Assembly (NCBI GenBank): GCA_963644945.1
Contig: CAVIQK010000001.1
Coordinates: 142,710 to 206,709 of the forward strand
Origin: CAVIQK01 sp963644945
GTDB lineage: Bacteria; Bacillota; Clostridia; Christensenellales; DTU072
Reading direction: 5' to 3'
DNA length: 64,000 nt
A program made the translations under genes and the position numbers. The notes beneath the pieces were generated by a model. The model made no database searches. It saw nothing but the letters and a program-made list of their open reading frames with translations, and was not told where the DNA came from. Position 1 is the stretch's first letter, and each line of letters starts with the position of its first letter. Below are positions 35,335 through 42,866 of the stretch, piece after piece.

Positions 35335-36558
35335 ATGGACAAAAAGAAAAAAGCGTCAGTCAAAAAACCTAATCCTTTTGTTTATTATCCGATAGTAGCG
35401 GTCGTAAAACTTCTTGCTAAAATTTTCTTTAGAGTGAAGATCGACAAGTCGCAAATCAAGGGTTTGAAAGGACCTTTTGTAATTGTCGGAAACCACGCAT
35501 CTACTCTTGACGTCGTGTTGATGGCATCGGCGCTTTTCCCTCGCAGAATAAATATCGTCGCAGGCAAAGATTTGTTTTCGTTTAAGGTGCTAAGACCGTT
35601 TATGAAATCAATGGGTGTTATCGGCAAGAGTCCGTTCGGGCTTGACATTGCATCGCTAAGGAAGATGACCGAAACCGTAAAGATAGGCGCCAACCTTGCT
35701 TTGTATCCGGAAGGAAAGGCATCTCAAGACGGCACCAACATACACTATTTGCCCCCTATCGGAAAATTCATCAAGATGCTGGGCGCCACCGTAATTGCCG
35801 TAAACGTGCAAGGTTCGTACTGCACAAAACATCGTTTTCAAAAAGGATTCGCACGTGGCAAGATTTTCGTGCGAGTTGAAAAACTTTTCGGTGTAGATGA
35901 ATTGAAGAAGGCAACTCCCGATGAAGTCCACAGCAAAATAGTAGAGGCGATTAAGTTTAACGACAACGATTATCAAATCGACAATAAAATAAAATTCAAG
36001 AGCAAAAAGCCTGCGGACAATTTTAATTTTATATTGTATAAGTGTCCGATATGCGGAGCCGAGTACCAGATGAAAGGCTACAAAGATATACTCGAATGCC
36101 ATAATTGCGGAAACAAGGTTCGCCTTACCGAGTACGGACAATTCGAAAAAGTGGGAGACACCGATCAAGTTGTATATAATAGGATAGACACGTGGTATGC
36201 CTACGAGAGAGCCGAAGTCAGAAAAGAACTCATCGAAAGCGGAAGCGGATTTTCGTTTTCTGCTCCGGTTACGCTGTCGATATTCGACGAGGACGAAAAC
36301 AAACACGTTGTAAGAGGTCAAGGGACTTTCTTGCTAACAACCGAGTCTATATCTTATGTAGGCACTTTGGACGGCGAAGAAGTAAAAGAAGTAATACCTA
36401 TAAAAGAGATGAATTCTATTTCTACAAAACGGACGGAAGCCGTCAACTTCCCGCACGGAGATACTCTTTATCGCTTAAAACTCGACGAGAACAAATATTC
36501 TACAAAGATTACTTTGTATGTCGAGGAGTTGTATAGAATCGCTCACGGTTTGGAATAG
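35335..36558 (+). CDS. 1-acyl-glycerol-3-phosphate acyltransferase fused to a zinc ribbon
   Basis: 407 aa. Residues about 25-210 are a PlsC-type acyltransferase: the HxxxxD motif is NHASTLD (His54, Asp59) and the second block YPEGKAS spans 124-130, so it likely acylates lysophosphatidate or another lysolipid at the membrane. The rest is unusual: a four-cysteine ribbon (Cys237, Cys240, Cys255, Cys258) followed by about 145 residues of unknown beta-rich domain. PlsC proteins are normally near 200-250 aa. It starts at an ATG with a weak ribosome-binding site. Confidence 0.8.
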   Translation: MDKKKKASVKKPNPFVYYPIVAVVKLLAKIFFRVKIDKSQIKGLKGPFVIVGNHASTLDVVLMASALFPRRINIVAGKDLFSFKVLRPFMKSMGVIGKSPFGLDIASLRKMTETVKIGANLALYPEGKASQDGTNIHYLPPIGKFIKMLGATVIAVNVQGSYCTKHRFQKGFARGKIFVRVEKLFGVDELKKATPDEVHSKIVEAIKFNDNDYQIDNKIKFKSKKPADNFNFILYKCPICGAEYQMKGYKDILECHNCGNKVRLTEYGQFEKVGDTDQVVYNRIDTWYAYERAEVRKELIESGSGFSFSAPVTLSIFDEDENKHVVRGQGTFLLTTESISYVGTLDGEEVKEVIPIKEMNSISTKRTEAVNFPHGDTLYRLKLDENKYSTKITLYVEELYRIAHGLE

Positions 36559-36580
36559 TTGTCGAAGTACCCTCAACCGC

Positions 36581-36609
36581 TTGACAATAAAATAGACAAA
36601 AATTATAAT
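36581..36609 (+). promoter_or_regulatory. Consensus promoter for fba
   Basis: TTGACA (36581-36586), 17 bases, TATAAT (36604-36609). The expected 5' UTR of about 38 bases contains a GAAA-tetraloop hairpin (ACGCC-GAAA-GGCGT, 36624-36637) ahead of the GGAGG site. Confidence 0.85.
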
Positions 36610-36653
36610 TGCAAATGAAAATTAACGCCGAAAGGCGTATATGGAGGTTTAAT

Positions 36654-37583
36654 ATGCCATTAGTAACAACTAAAAAAATGTTTGAAGACGCTTACAAGGG
36701 CGGTTACGCTATCGGCGCATTCAACGTCAACAACATGGAAACCATTCAAGGTATCGTAGAAGCCGCAAAAGAAGAACAAGCTCCTCTTATTCTTCAAGTT
36801 TCCTCGGGTGCAAGAAAGTATGCCAATCCTACTTATCTTAAAAAATTGGTAGATGCCGCAGTCGAAGATTCCGGCCTTCCGATTTGTTTGCACCTCGATC
36901 ACGGCGATACATTCGAACTTTGTAAAGACTGTATCGAAAAAGGTTTTACTTCCGTTATGATCGACGGATCTCACCTTCCTTTCGAAGAAAACGTCAAACT
37001 TACACGTTCGGTTGTCGAATATGCCCATGACAACGGCGTAGTAGTCGAAGCAGAACTCGGCCGTCTTGCAGGTATCGAAGATGCCGTCAACGTCAAAGAT
37101 GACGATGCAATGTACACCGATCCCAACGAAGTCCAAGAATTCGTAGGAAGAACGGGTGTCGATTCTCTCGCTATCGCAATAGGAACCAGCCACGGCGCAT
37201 ATAAATTCAAAACCGAACCCAGACTTCGTTTTGATATTTTGGAAGAAGTCGGTCGCAGACTTCCCAACTTCCCGATCGTCCTTCACGGAGCATCAAGCGT
37301 CCCTCAATACCTTGTCGAACAAATCAACGAGTACGGCGGACAAATGCCCGGAGCAAAAGGTGTACCGGAAGAAATGCTTAGAAAAGCAGCAACAATGGCT
37401 GTTTGTAAGATAAACATCGACTCCGACCTTCGTATGGCAGTGACCGCAACCGTCAGAAAATATTTCCAAGAGAATCCTTCTCACTTCGATCCTAGACAAT
37501 ATTTAGGACCCGCCAGAAATGCTGTCAAAGAAGTTGTCAAGCATAAATTGGTGGATGTGTTAGGTTGCGCCCACAAAGCATAA
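36654..37583 (+). CDS. fba: Class II fructose-1,6-bisphosphate aldolase
   Basis: 309-aa zinc-dependent glycolytic aldolase. AFNVNNMETIQGIV at the start, zinc ligands in HLDHGD, VVEAELGRLAGIED, AIAIGTSHGAY and VLHGASSV. The ATG at 36654 follows TGGAGG; an in-frame reading upstream would start before the UTR hairpin and is not supported. A consensus promoter marks it as highly expressed. The 120-bp repeat begins four bases after its stop. Confidence 0.95.
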   Translation: MPLVTTKKMFEDAYKGGYAIGAFNVNNMETIQGIVEAAKEEQAPLILQVSSGARKYANPTYLKKLVDAAVEDSGLPICLHLDHGDTFELCKDCIEKGFTSVMIDGSHLPFEENVKLTRSVVEYAHDNGVVVEAELGRLAGIEDAVNVKDDDAMYTDPNEVQEFVGRTGVDSLAIAIGTSHGAYKFKTEPRLRFDILEEVGRRLPNFPIVLHGASSVPQYLVEQINEYGGQMPGAKGVPEEMLRKAATMAVCKINIDSDLRMAVTATVRKYFQENPSHFDPRQYLGPARNAVKEVVKHKLVDVLGCAHKA

Positions 37584-37587
37584 CCCG

Positions 37588-37707
37588 ATTTTAGGGTATA
37601 TCGGCACACTCGGTGCGCAAAACTGCGATGCTCCCCCTAGAGTACTTTCGTACACGTCGGGGATGCGCTTCTCGTTTTTTGCTTCCGAATGCACCAATCT
37701 ACCCAAA
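37588..37707. repeat. Intergenic structured repeat, copy 1
   Basis: A 120-bp unit running from ATTTTAGGGTATATCGGCAC to CACCAATCTACCCAAA. Its ends pair imperfectly (TTTT-GGGTA with TACCC-AAAA). Inside, TCCCC at about 37631-37636 pairs with GGGGA at about 37658-37663 around a GTAC-TTTC-GTAC hairpin. Copy 2 follows immediately. It does not look coding: short readings through it are set by the repeat itself. Confidence 0.85.
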
Positions 37708-37826
37708 ATTTTAGGGTATATCGGCACACTCGGTGCGCAAGACTGCGATGCTCCCCCTAGAGTACCCTTGTACACGTCGGGGATGCGCTTCTCGTCTTTG
37801 CTTCCGATTGCACCAATCTACCCAAA
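37708..37826. repeat. Intergenic structured repeat, copy 2
   Basis: Head-to-tail with copy 1 and nearly identical. Differences are concentrated in the loop of the small hairpin (GTAC-CCTT-GTAC instead of GTAC-TTTC-GTAC) and in a shortened T-run, while the stems are unchanged. This pattern favours a folded nucleic acid rather than a peptide as the conserved product. Confidence 0.85.
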
Positions 37827-37864
37827 AATTAAAGACCGAACTGCGGTAACATAATTCAAAAAAT

Positions 37865-37920
37865 AGAGTGGTTAATTCTTCAAGTGTATTTTTGCACAGT
37901 GAGGGTTGCCACTCTTTTTT
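37865..37920 (+). terminator. Terminator before the phosphoribosyltransferase gene
   Basis: AGAGTGG (37865-37871) pairs with CCACTCT (37909-37915), followed by T5-6. The large loop has its own weak GTG/CAC hairpin. It lies 280 bases downstream of fba beyond the repeats. No purine-riboswitch core was seen here. Confidence 0.5.
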
Positions 37921-37959
37921 GGTTCAAAGCAATACAATGCCGACATAAAACAAAAAGAC

Positions 37960-37987
37960 TTGACAATTCGGCGGTTAGTGATAGAAT
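37960..37987 (+). promoter_or_regulatory. Promoter for the Apt-like gene
   Basis: TTGACA (37960-37965), 16 bases, TAGAAT (37982-37987), about 37 bases before the ATG. Confidence 0.6.
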
Positions 37988-38024
37988 TATATGGCAGTTA
38001 AAATTATATTGACGGAGCATGAGT

Positions 38025-38561
38025 ATGAATTATTTTGAAGTTGATTTGAAAGGTTACAAAGCAGAACTTCCCATTTTACCTTTGCCGAGCGGAGTAAATA
38101 TCGCATTTTTTAATCTTCACGGCAATGCAGAAATGACCGAACATTGCGGAAAGGAACTTGCAAAAATGATGGACGGAGTAGATGTTCTCATTACCGCAGA
38201 ATCCAAGGGACTCCAACTTACTCATGTTATGGCAAGAGAACTCGGACACCACTATTATGCGGTTGCCAGAAAATCTAAAAAACTCTACATGCAAGACGGT
38301 ATCGAAACCGAAATAAAGTCAAGTATCACAACAGGACAAGTTCAAAAACTCTATCTTTCCAGATTCGACGTAGATCTACTAAAAGGCAAAAGAGTAGGTA
38401 TCGTGGACGACGTCGTATCTACCGGCAACAGCCTCGAAGGACTCGAACAACTTGTTCGTCTTGCGGGTGGCACGATAGTAAAAAAGGCATTTGTTTTGGC
38501 AGAAGGCGATGCCGCAAAACGTGACGATATAATTTATCTCGGCACGATTCCGCTCCTTTAA
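38025..38561 (+). CDS. Adenine phosphoribosyltransferase-like purine salvage enzyme
   Basis: 178-aa type I phosphoribosyltransferase. The PRPP-binding motif is VGIVDDVVSTGNSLEGL and the flexible loop region is YAVARKSKKLYM. Domain order resembles Apt/Xpt enzymes that convert a free purine base and PRPP to the nucleotide; which base cannot be told. The ATG at 38025 is chosen because GGAG is seven bases upstream; the ATG six bases earlier is too close to that site. It is a single-gene unit with its own promoter and terminator. Confidence 0.8.
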   Translation: MNYFEVDLKGYKAELPILPLPSGVNIAFFNLHGNAEMTEHCGKELAKMMDGVDVLITAESKGLQLTHVMARELGHHYYAVARKSKKLYMQDGIETEIKSSITTGQVQKLYLSRFDVDLLKGKRVGIVDDVVSTGNSLEGLEQLVRLAGGTIVKKAFVLAEGDAAKRDDIIYLGTIPLL

Positions 38562-38570
38562 GAAATCAAT

Positions 38571-38595
38571 GGCGAACGGCATGTTCGCCTTTTTA
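38571..38595 (+). terminator. Rho-independent terminator after the Apt-like gene
   Basis: A 7-bp stem GGCGAAC (38571-38577) / GTTCGCC (38583-38589), loop GGCAT, then TTTTT. Confidence 0.8.
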
Positions 38596-38634
38596 CTCAA
38601 AAATAAGATTTGAGTGCAATTTTCTAAAAATTCG

Positions 38635-38663
38635 TTGACAAAGAATTTTTGCTATGTTATATT
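38635..38663 (+). promoter_or_regulatory. Promoter of the rpmG-secE-nusG-rplK-rplA operon
   Basis: TTGACA (38635-38640), 17 bases, extended -10 TGT-TATATT (38658-38663). The leader then contains a small hairpin (see 38675-38697). Confidence 0.8.
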
Positions 38664-38674
38664 ACATAGGCTAT

Positions 38675-38697
38675 ACCTCAAACGAGGTCAATTTTTT
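38675..38697 (+). promoter_or_regulatory. Leader hairpin with U-run upstream of rpmG
   Basis: ACCTC-AAAC-GAGGT (38675-38688) followed by CAATTTTTTT. With only five base pairs it is a weak terminator; it may serve as an attenuator or be chance. Confidence 0.35.
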
Positions 38698-38714
38698 TAT
38701 GGAGGTAAACAACC

Positions 38715-38864
38715 ATGCGCGTCAAAATTACGCTTGCTTGTACCGAATGTAAGCAAAGAAATTACGACACCACCAAGAATAAAAAGAATACTCCCGATAG
38801 AATCGAGATCAAAAAGTATTGTAAATTCTGCAAGAAGACTACGGTTCATAAGGAAACAAAATAA
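38715..38864 (+). CDS. rpmG: 50S ribosomal protein L33
   Basis: 49 aa. MRVKITLACTECKQRNY is the L33 start. Four cysteines (9, 12, 36, 39) make it the zinc-binding (C+) form. It is first in the operon with secE and nusG, an order seen across Bacillota. GGAGG lies eight bases before the ATG; secE starts 11 bases after the stop. Confidence 0.95.
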   Translation: MRVKITLACTECKQRNYDTTKNKKNTPDRIEIKKYCKFCKKTTVHKETK

Positions 38865-38875
38865 GGAGATTCCCA

Positions 38876-39196
38876 ATGGCAAAAGACAAGGAAATGCTCG
38901 ACCTTGAGACTTTACCCGATCAACCTACCGACCAAGAAGTAAAGGAAGAACGCAAAAAGAACAAGGCAAAAGCAAAAAAGAACGAGAAGAAAGGCCCCAA
39001 CAGAGTGGCTCGTTTCTTCAAAGAGGTTTGGTCCGAGTTGAAGAAGGTCGAATGGCCGTCAATGCTTTCTAAAAAGAACGAAAGCGGTGTTTTGAAACAA
39101 ACAGGAATGGTTTTGCTTTTCGTCTTCATCTTCGTCGTCATCGTGACATGCGTTGACTTGGGACTTACCGAGCTTCTCAAACTTGCAATGAATTAG
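38876..39196 (+). CDS. secE: Preprotein translocase subunit SecE
   Basis: 106 aa: a charged N-terminal region rich in Lys and Glu, the conserved amphipathic segment FFKEVWSELKKVEWPS, and one C-terminal membrane helix (VLLFVFIFVVIVTCVDLGL). It clamps SecY in the translocon. The N-terminal extension of about 45 charged residues is longer than in Bacillus SecE (about 60 aa in total). nusG follows nine bases later. Confidence 0.95.
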   Translation: MAKDKEMLDLETLPDQPTDQEVKEERKKNKAKAKKNEKKGPNRVARFFKEVWSELKKVEWPSMLSKKNESGVLKQTGMVLLFVFIFVVIVTCVDLGLTELLKLAMN

Positions 39197-39205
39197 GTGT
39201 AGATT

Positions 39206-39736
39206 ATGGAAAAAGAAAACAAGCTTGAGTGGTATGTTATTCATACCTATGCTACATTTGAAAATGCGGTAAAAACCAACCTTGAGAAGATGATTGAGAA
39301 CAATAATCTTCAAGATCGTATTACGGAGATCACCATCCCCGTAGAAGAAGATATTGTCGATAGAAACGGAAAACGTAAAGTCATCGAGAGAAAAAAATTC
39401 CCGAGTTACGTTTTTATTAAGATGAAGTTCGACAACGAACTTTGGTATATGATTACCAACACGAAGAGTGTCACCGGTTTTGTCGGTCCCGAAGGCAAGG
39501 CTCTTCCCTTGACCGATGACGAAGTAAAACGTATGGGACTTGAAAAAGTCGCAGTCGAAGACTTCGATGTAAACGAAGGAGACTCCGTAAGAGTTATTTC
39601 CGGAGCGCTCGAATCCTTTGTCGGTGTTGTCGAAGCAGTCGACAGAGAAAAAGAAAAGGTCAAAGTCATCGTACAATTGTTCGGCAGACAAACACCTGTT
39701 GACCTTGATTTCAACCAAATCGAAAAGGTTTTATAA
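39206..39736 (+). CDS. nusG: Transcription elongation/antitermination factor NusG
   Basis: 176 aa. The NGN domain begins EWYVIHTYATFENAVKTNLE and contains KKFPSYVFIKM. The C-terminal KOW domain includes GDSVRVISGALESFVGVVEA. It tethers RNA polymerase to the ribosome or Rho and controls pausing. It is followed by a 90-base leader with an L1-like site and then rplK. Confidence 0.97.
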   Translation: MEKENKLEWYVIHTYATFENAVKTNLEKMIENNNLQDRITEITIPVEEDIVDRNGKRKVIERKKFPSYVFIKMKFDNELWYMITNTKSVTGFVGPEGKALPLTDDEVKRMGLEKVAVEDFDVNEGDSVRVISGALESFVGVVEAVDREKEKVKVIVQLFGRQTPVDLDFNQIEKVL

Positions 39737-39744
39737 TAGTAAAA

Positions 39745-39805
39745 ATCGACTTCGGTCGTAAAATGGGAGAGTACGTAAATCTTTACATGCGTATTCGATA
39801 GTACC
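39745..39805 (+). promoter_or_regulatory. Probable ribosomal protein L1 binding leader of rplK-rplA
   Basis: Between nusG and rplK. A CGAC-TTCG-GTCG tetraloop hairpin (39747-39758) is followed by GGGAG (39765-39769), a stem AGTACG/CGTATT (39770-39775 with 39790-39795) and GATAG after it. GGGAG and GATA/GATG on opposite sides of a short stem is the pattern L1 recognises on 23S rRNA and on its own mRNA. The assignment is by eye. Confidence 0.5.
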
Positions 39806-39826
39806 AAATAGTTGGAGGAAACCACT

Positions 39827-40252
39827 ATGGCAAAAAAAGTAACAGCAGTCGTAAAACTGCAACTCCCCGCGGGTAAGGCAACTCCCGGACCTCCTGTAGG
39901 CTCGACCTTGGGACCTCACGGAATCAATATCCCCGCATTCACAAAAGAATTCAATGAAAAGACCGCATCACAAGCGGGAATGGTTATTCCTGTTGTCATG
40001 ACGATTTATGCGGACCGTTCGTTCACATTTATCATGAAGACACCTCCGGCAGCCGTTCTTATCAAGAAAGCAGTCGGAATTGACAGAGCATCGGATAGAC
40101 CTAATACCAACAAGGTCGCCAAACTCACCAAAGCACAACTCGAAGAAATCGCAAAAACCAAGATGGCCGATCTCAACGCCGCAAGCGTAGAATCTGCTAT
40201 GAGCATGATCGCCGGTACCGCTCGTTCGATGGGTATCACGGTAGAAGAATAA
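39827..40252 (+). CDS. rplK: 50S ribosomal protein L11
   Basis: 141 aa. KLQLPAGKATPGPPVGSTLG and the C-terminal AGTARSMGITVE are diagnostic. It forms the GTPase-associated centre with 23S rRNA and is needed for RelA activation. The ATG at 39827 is preferred over an upstream TTG, with TTGGAGG in place. rplA starts 13 bases downstream. Confidence 0.97.
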   Translation: MAKKVTAVVKLQLPAGKATPGPPVGSTLGPHGINIPAFTKEFNEKTASQAGMVIPVVMTIYADRSFTFIMKTPPAAVLIKKAVGIDRASDRPNTNKVAKLTKAQLEEIAKTKMADLNAASVESAMSMIAGTARSMGITVEE

Positions 40253-40265
40253 GGAGGCGCTACAA

Positions 40266-40952
40266 ATGCAACACGGAAAGAAATATGTAGATTCTAAGAA
40301 AGCCATTGAAGCCCGTACTTACGAACCCGAAGAGGCTATCAAACTCGCTATCGAAACATCCAAAGCAAAATTCGACGAAACAATCGAACTTCACATCAAA
40401 TTAGGTGTTGACAGCCGTCACGCCGACCAACAAGTCCGTGGAGTCGTCGTACTTCCTCACGGAACAGGTAAAACTTTGAGAGTTCTTGCTCTTTGTAAAG
40501 GTGAAAAAGCCGATCAAGCGCAAGCCGCCGGTGCAGATTTCGTAGGTGCCGAAGAACTCGTCGCCAAAATTCAAAACGAAGCATGGTTCGATTATGACGT
40601 AATCGTTACAACCCCCGATATGATGGGCCTTGTAGGAAGACTCGGTAAAGTTTTGGGACCTAAAGGACTTATGCCTAACCCCAAATCCGGTACAGTCGCT
40701 ATGGATATAGCCAAAGCCATCAAAGATATCAAAGCAGGTAAAGTCGAATACAGAGTAGACAAAACCAATATCTGCCACGTTATCATCGGAAAGAAATCTT
40801 TCGGATACGAAAAACTCAAAGAGAACTTCGATGTTTTGATGGATGCTATCGTAAAGGCAAAACCTGCGGCATCAAAAGGTACATACCTAAAAGGTATCAC
40901 CATGGCTGCAACGATGGGCCCCGGAATCCGTATCTACTACAAACAAGCGTAA
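40266..40952 (+). CDS. rplA: 50S ribosomal protein L1
   Basis: 228 aa. The L1 stalk protein; by analogy with other bacteria it also represses its own operon by binding the upstream leader. RGVVVLPHGTGKTLRVLALCKG and KVLGPKGLMPNPKSGTV are the RNA-binding signatures. A strong terminator follows, so the usual rplJ-rplL pair is not joined to this operon. Confidence 0.97.
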   Translation: MQHGKKYVDSKKAIEARTYEPEEAIKLAIETSKAKFDETIELHIKLGVDSRHADQQVRGVVVLPHGTGKTLRVLALCKGEKADQAQAAGADFVGAEELVAKIQNEAWFDYDVIVTTPDMMGLVGRLGKVLGPKGLMPNPKSGTVAMDIAKAIKDIKAGKVEYRVDKTNICHVIIGKKSFGYEKLKENFDVLMDAIVKAKPAASKGTYLKGITMAATMGPGIRIYYKQA

Positions 40953-40969
40953 TACAAAGAATTCTGATG

Positions 40970-41000
40970 AAAAGTGCATGAGAAATCATGCACTTTTTTT
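40970..41000 (+). terminator. Strong terminator after rplA
   Basis: An 11-bp stem AAAGTGCATGA (40971-40981) / TCATGCACTTT (40986-40996), GAAA loop, then T-run. Confidence 0.9.
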
Positions 41001-41018
41001 GTGCAAAATTTTTGTGTA

Positions 41019-41047
41019 TTGACGAAAGTATATTTTAATAATATAAT
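41019..41047 (+). promoter_or_regulatory. Promoter for the 576-aa membrane protein and phosphorelay
   Basis: TTGACG (41019-41024), 17 bases, TATAAT (41042-41047), about 38 bases before the ATG. Confidence 0.7.
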
Positions 41048-41084
41048 ATTTTTGTATAACTAGAATTGTACGATTTGGAGCAAT

Positions 41085-42815
41085 ATGGAAAAGAAACACG
41101 TTTTGGAAATATCTCTTGTTGTTGTGTTGATTGTCGTAATCATACTCAACGTAGTTATCGCAATTGTCGTCGATAAAAAGAACGATAGCGAGCAGTCTTC
41201 CGTAAGAGATCAAGAGATTTTAGCCAATTATCTTGAAAAACAAGGTTTCAAGGATATCCCCACCGGCGACAAAGAGACGGTGGAAGCCTATCTTAGAAAA
41301 AGCGGATTCACAAAATCGGAAAAATCTACCGAAACGGCTGCCGAATATTTTAGAAAAGCGGTAGGCGACGAAAAGGTTTCGGTTATAAACATTGTCGAAT
41401 ATGAAACCGAAGAAGAAGCGAATAAGGTTTTTGAAACATTGACTTCGTCAAAATCTAACCCGAAATATGATAAAAACGGTAGTTTTGTATATGAAGACCA
41501 ATCGACAGGCGTAAAGACAAGCGGTGCTTTCTTGAAAAGAGGCAATTCTGTTTATTCCACATTTTTCTATGTAAAAGACTCATCGGTTTCGACTTTGCGC
41601 AACATCGGAAAATCTATGAGTTATGACGAAATTACGGCTTTTCTTCTCCGCAACGGATATGTTTTGAAAAGTACCGAAAGCGAATATCTTTTGTACCAAA
41701 AAGAATACGGCGAGTATATGTCCCTCGTGTCGCAAGTCAAAGTCTATGACGGTTGGAGTCAAGAAAAGTTCGATGCACAGAAAAAAGAAAAGGCATCTTA
41801 CAAATTGTCCAAATACCCCGACGTCCAAGTTATCGGACAAATCGGTAGCAACAAAGAATTGTATATCTCGCTAGATGGTTGCGGATGCATTATAAATAAA
41901 GACAAAATCGTCTTCGTAGAAGAAGAAACTACGCTCAACAAGACGATCAACGAATATTTCTCATGGCTCGAAATGGGCGGAATTCTGCTCAACAATACTT
42001 ATAAGACGGTGGCAAGCATCGAAAATTATGCTTTGGACAACGGTTATGCACTCCAAGACGGTGTATATGTCAAGGCGAAAAACGGCGGAAAGTTCGATGC
42101 ATCGACGTTAAGTAGCGGTATGCAGGAATTTTTGAGTGAATATCTGGGATCTTCCACTGCGGAAATAGAAATCACGAAATGTGCAGATTCATCAGCCGCA
42201 ATGGAAAAGTTGTCGAGCATTACGGTAGATACGGACGAAACCCAAATCGAAACAAGCCTTGACGGAAAACTTTGTCTGTATAGAGAATATCGTGACGGCA
42301 ACGACGACTATGTCAACGGCGAAATTATGATGTGTGTGGAAGATTCTGTGGTCGCTTTCCGCATGAAAACCCCTAGCACGAGAAAGACCGAAGTTATCAA
42401 AAAACTTACCCGTATGAGTGGCTACAACTACAACAATGCGGACAAGTTCAAAGAAAATTATTCCGAATCGGAATATACCTTGACCGAAAACGTTTATACG
42501 ACCGCATCCGAAAAGACATTGACCGTAATCCGCTCCGAATATAAGAAGAACGGCATAATCGATGCGATTGTGTTCTATTCTAGCGATACCGAATATCTAG
42601 ATAAACTTTATGAAGATTTGTCAAATGATATTTTGGCGGTGAAATTCGTAGATAAAAGATCTGTCGAAACCGAAAACAGTTATGTCTATGTCAACGGAAT
42701 GAACAACACCGATGAAAAATACGCCGCCGTAGTAAGAAGAGACGGAGCCGTATTACTTCTAGGAAGAGCATGGTCGGTAAAAGATTTGTTCGCAAAATAT
42801 CTCCCTACCGCATAA
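41085..42815 (+). CDS. Unknown membrane-anchored protein upstream of a phosphorelay
   Basis: 576 aa, not recognised. A single N-terminal hydrophobic helix (residues 8-29) with a KK at the cytosolic side suggests a signal anchor and an extracellular body. The body appears to contain several diverged units that each open with a 'L-x-x-x-G-F/Y' turn (YLEKQGF, YLRKSGF, LLRNGYVL, ALDNGYAL) and carry acidic helices and short strands. No catalytic motif was seen. It starts behind GGAGC, has its own promoter and is followed 51 bases later by a hybrid histidine kinase, so it could act as its extracytoplasmic partner. That is inference. Confidence 0.6.
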   Translation: MEKKHVLEISLVVVLIVVIILNVVIAIVVDKKNDSEQSSVRDQEILANYLEKQGFKDIPTGDKETVEAYLRKSGFTKSEKSTETAAEYFRKAVGDEKVSVINIVEYETEEEANKVFETLTSSKSNPKYDKNGSFVYEDQSTGVKTSGAFLKRGNSVYSTFFYVKDSSVSTLRNIGKSMSYDEITAFLLRNGYVLKSTESEYLLYQKEYGEYMSLVSQVKVYDGWSQEKFDAQKKEKASYKLSKYPDVQVIGQIGSNKELYISLDGCGCIINKDKIVFVEEETTLNKTINEYFSWLEMGGILLNNTYKTVASIENYALDNGYALQDGVYVKAKNGGKFDASTLSSGMQEFLSEYLGSSTAEIEITKCADSSAAMEKLSSITVDTDETQIETSLDGKLCLYREYRDGNDDYVNGEIMMCVEDSVVAFRMKTPSTRKTEVIKKLTRMSGYNYNNADKFKENYSESEYTLTENVYTTASEKTLTVIRSEYKKNGIIDAIVFYSSDTEYLDKLYEDLSNDILAVKFVDKRSVETENSYVYVNGMNNTDEKYAAVVRRDGAVLLLGRAWSVKDLFAKYLPTA

Positions 42816-42866
42816 ATAAAAAGATGAAATAAAAATGAGATAAAACTATCTCAAAAGGTGTGTTAT

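Noticed and set aside
37560..37775. Minus-strand open frame through the tandem repeats with a repeated peptide
   Set aside because: The peptide repeat simply mirrors the DNA repeat, the start overlaps fba, and the copies vary at loop positions rather than synonymous sites.
37588..37826. Tandem repeats considered as a CRISPR array
   Set aside because: Only two units of 120 bp, no spacers, no cas genes.
37827..38024. Purine riboswitch before the phosphoribosyltransferase gene
   Set aside because: The conserved purine-aptamer core and paired loops were not found; only a terminator-like stem and a promoter are visible.
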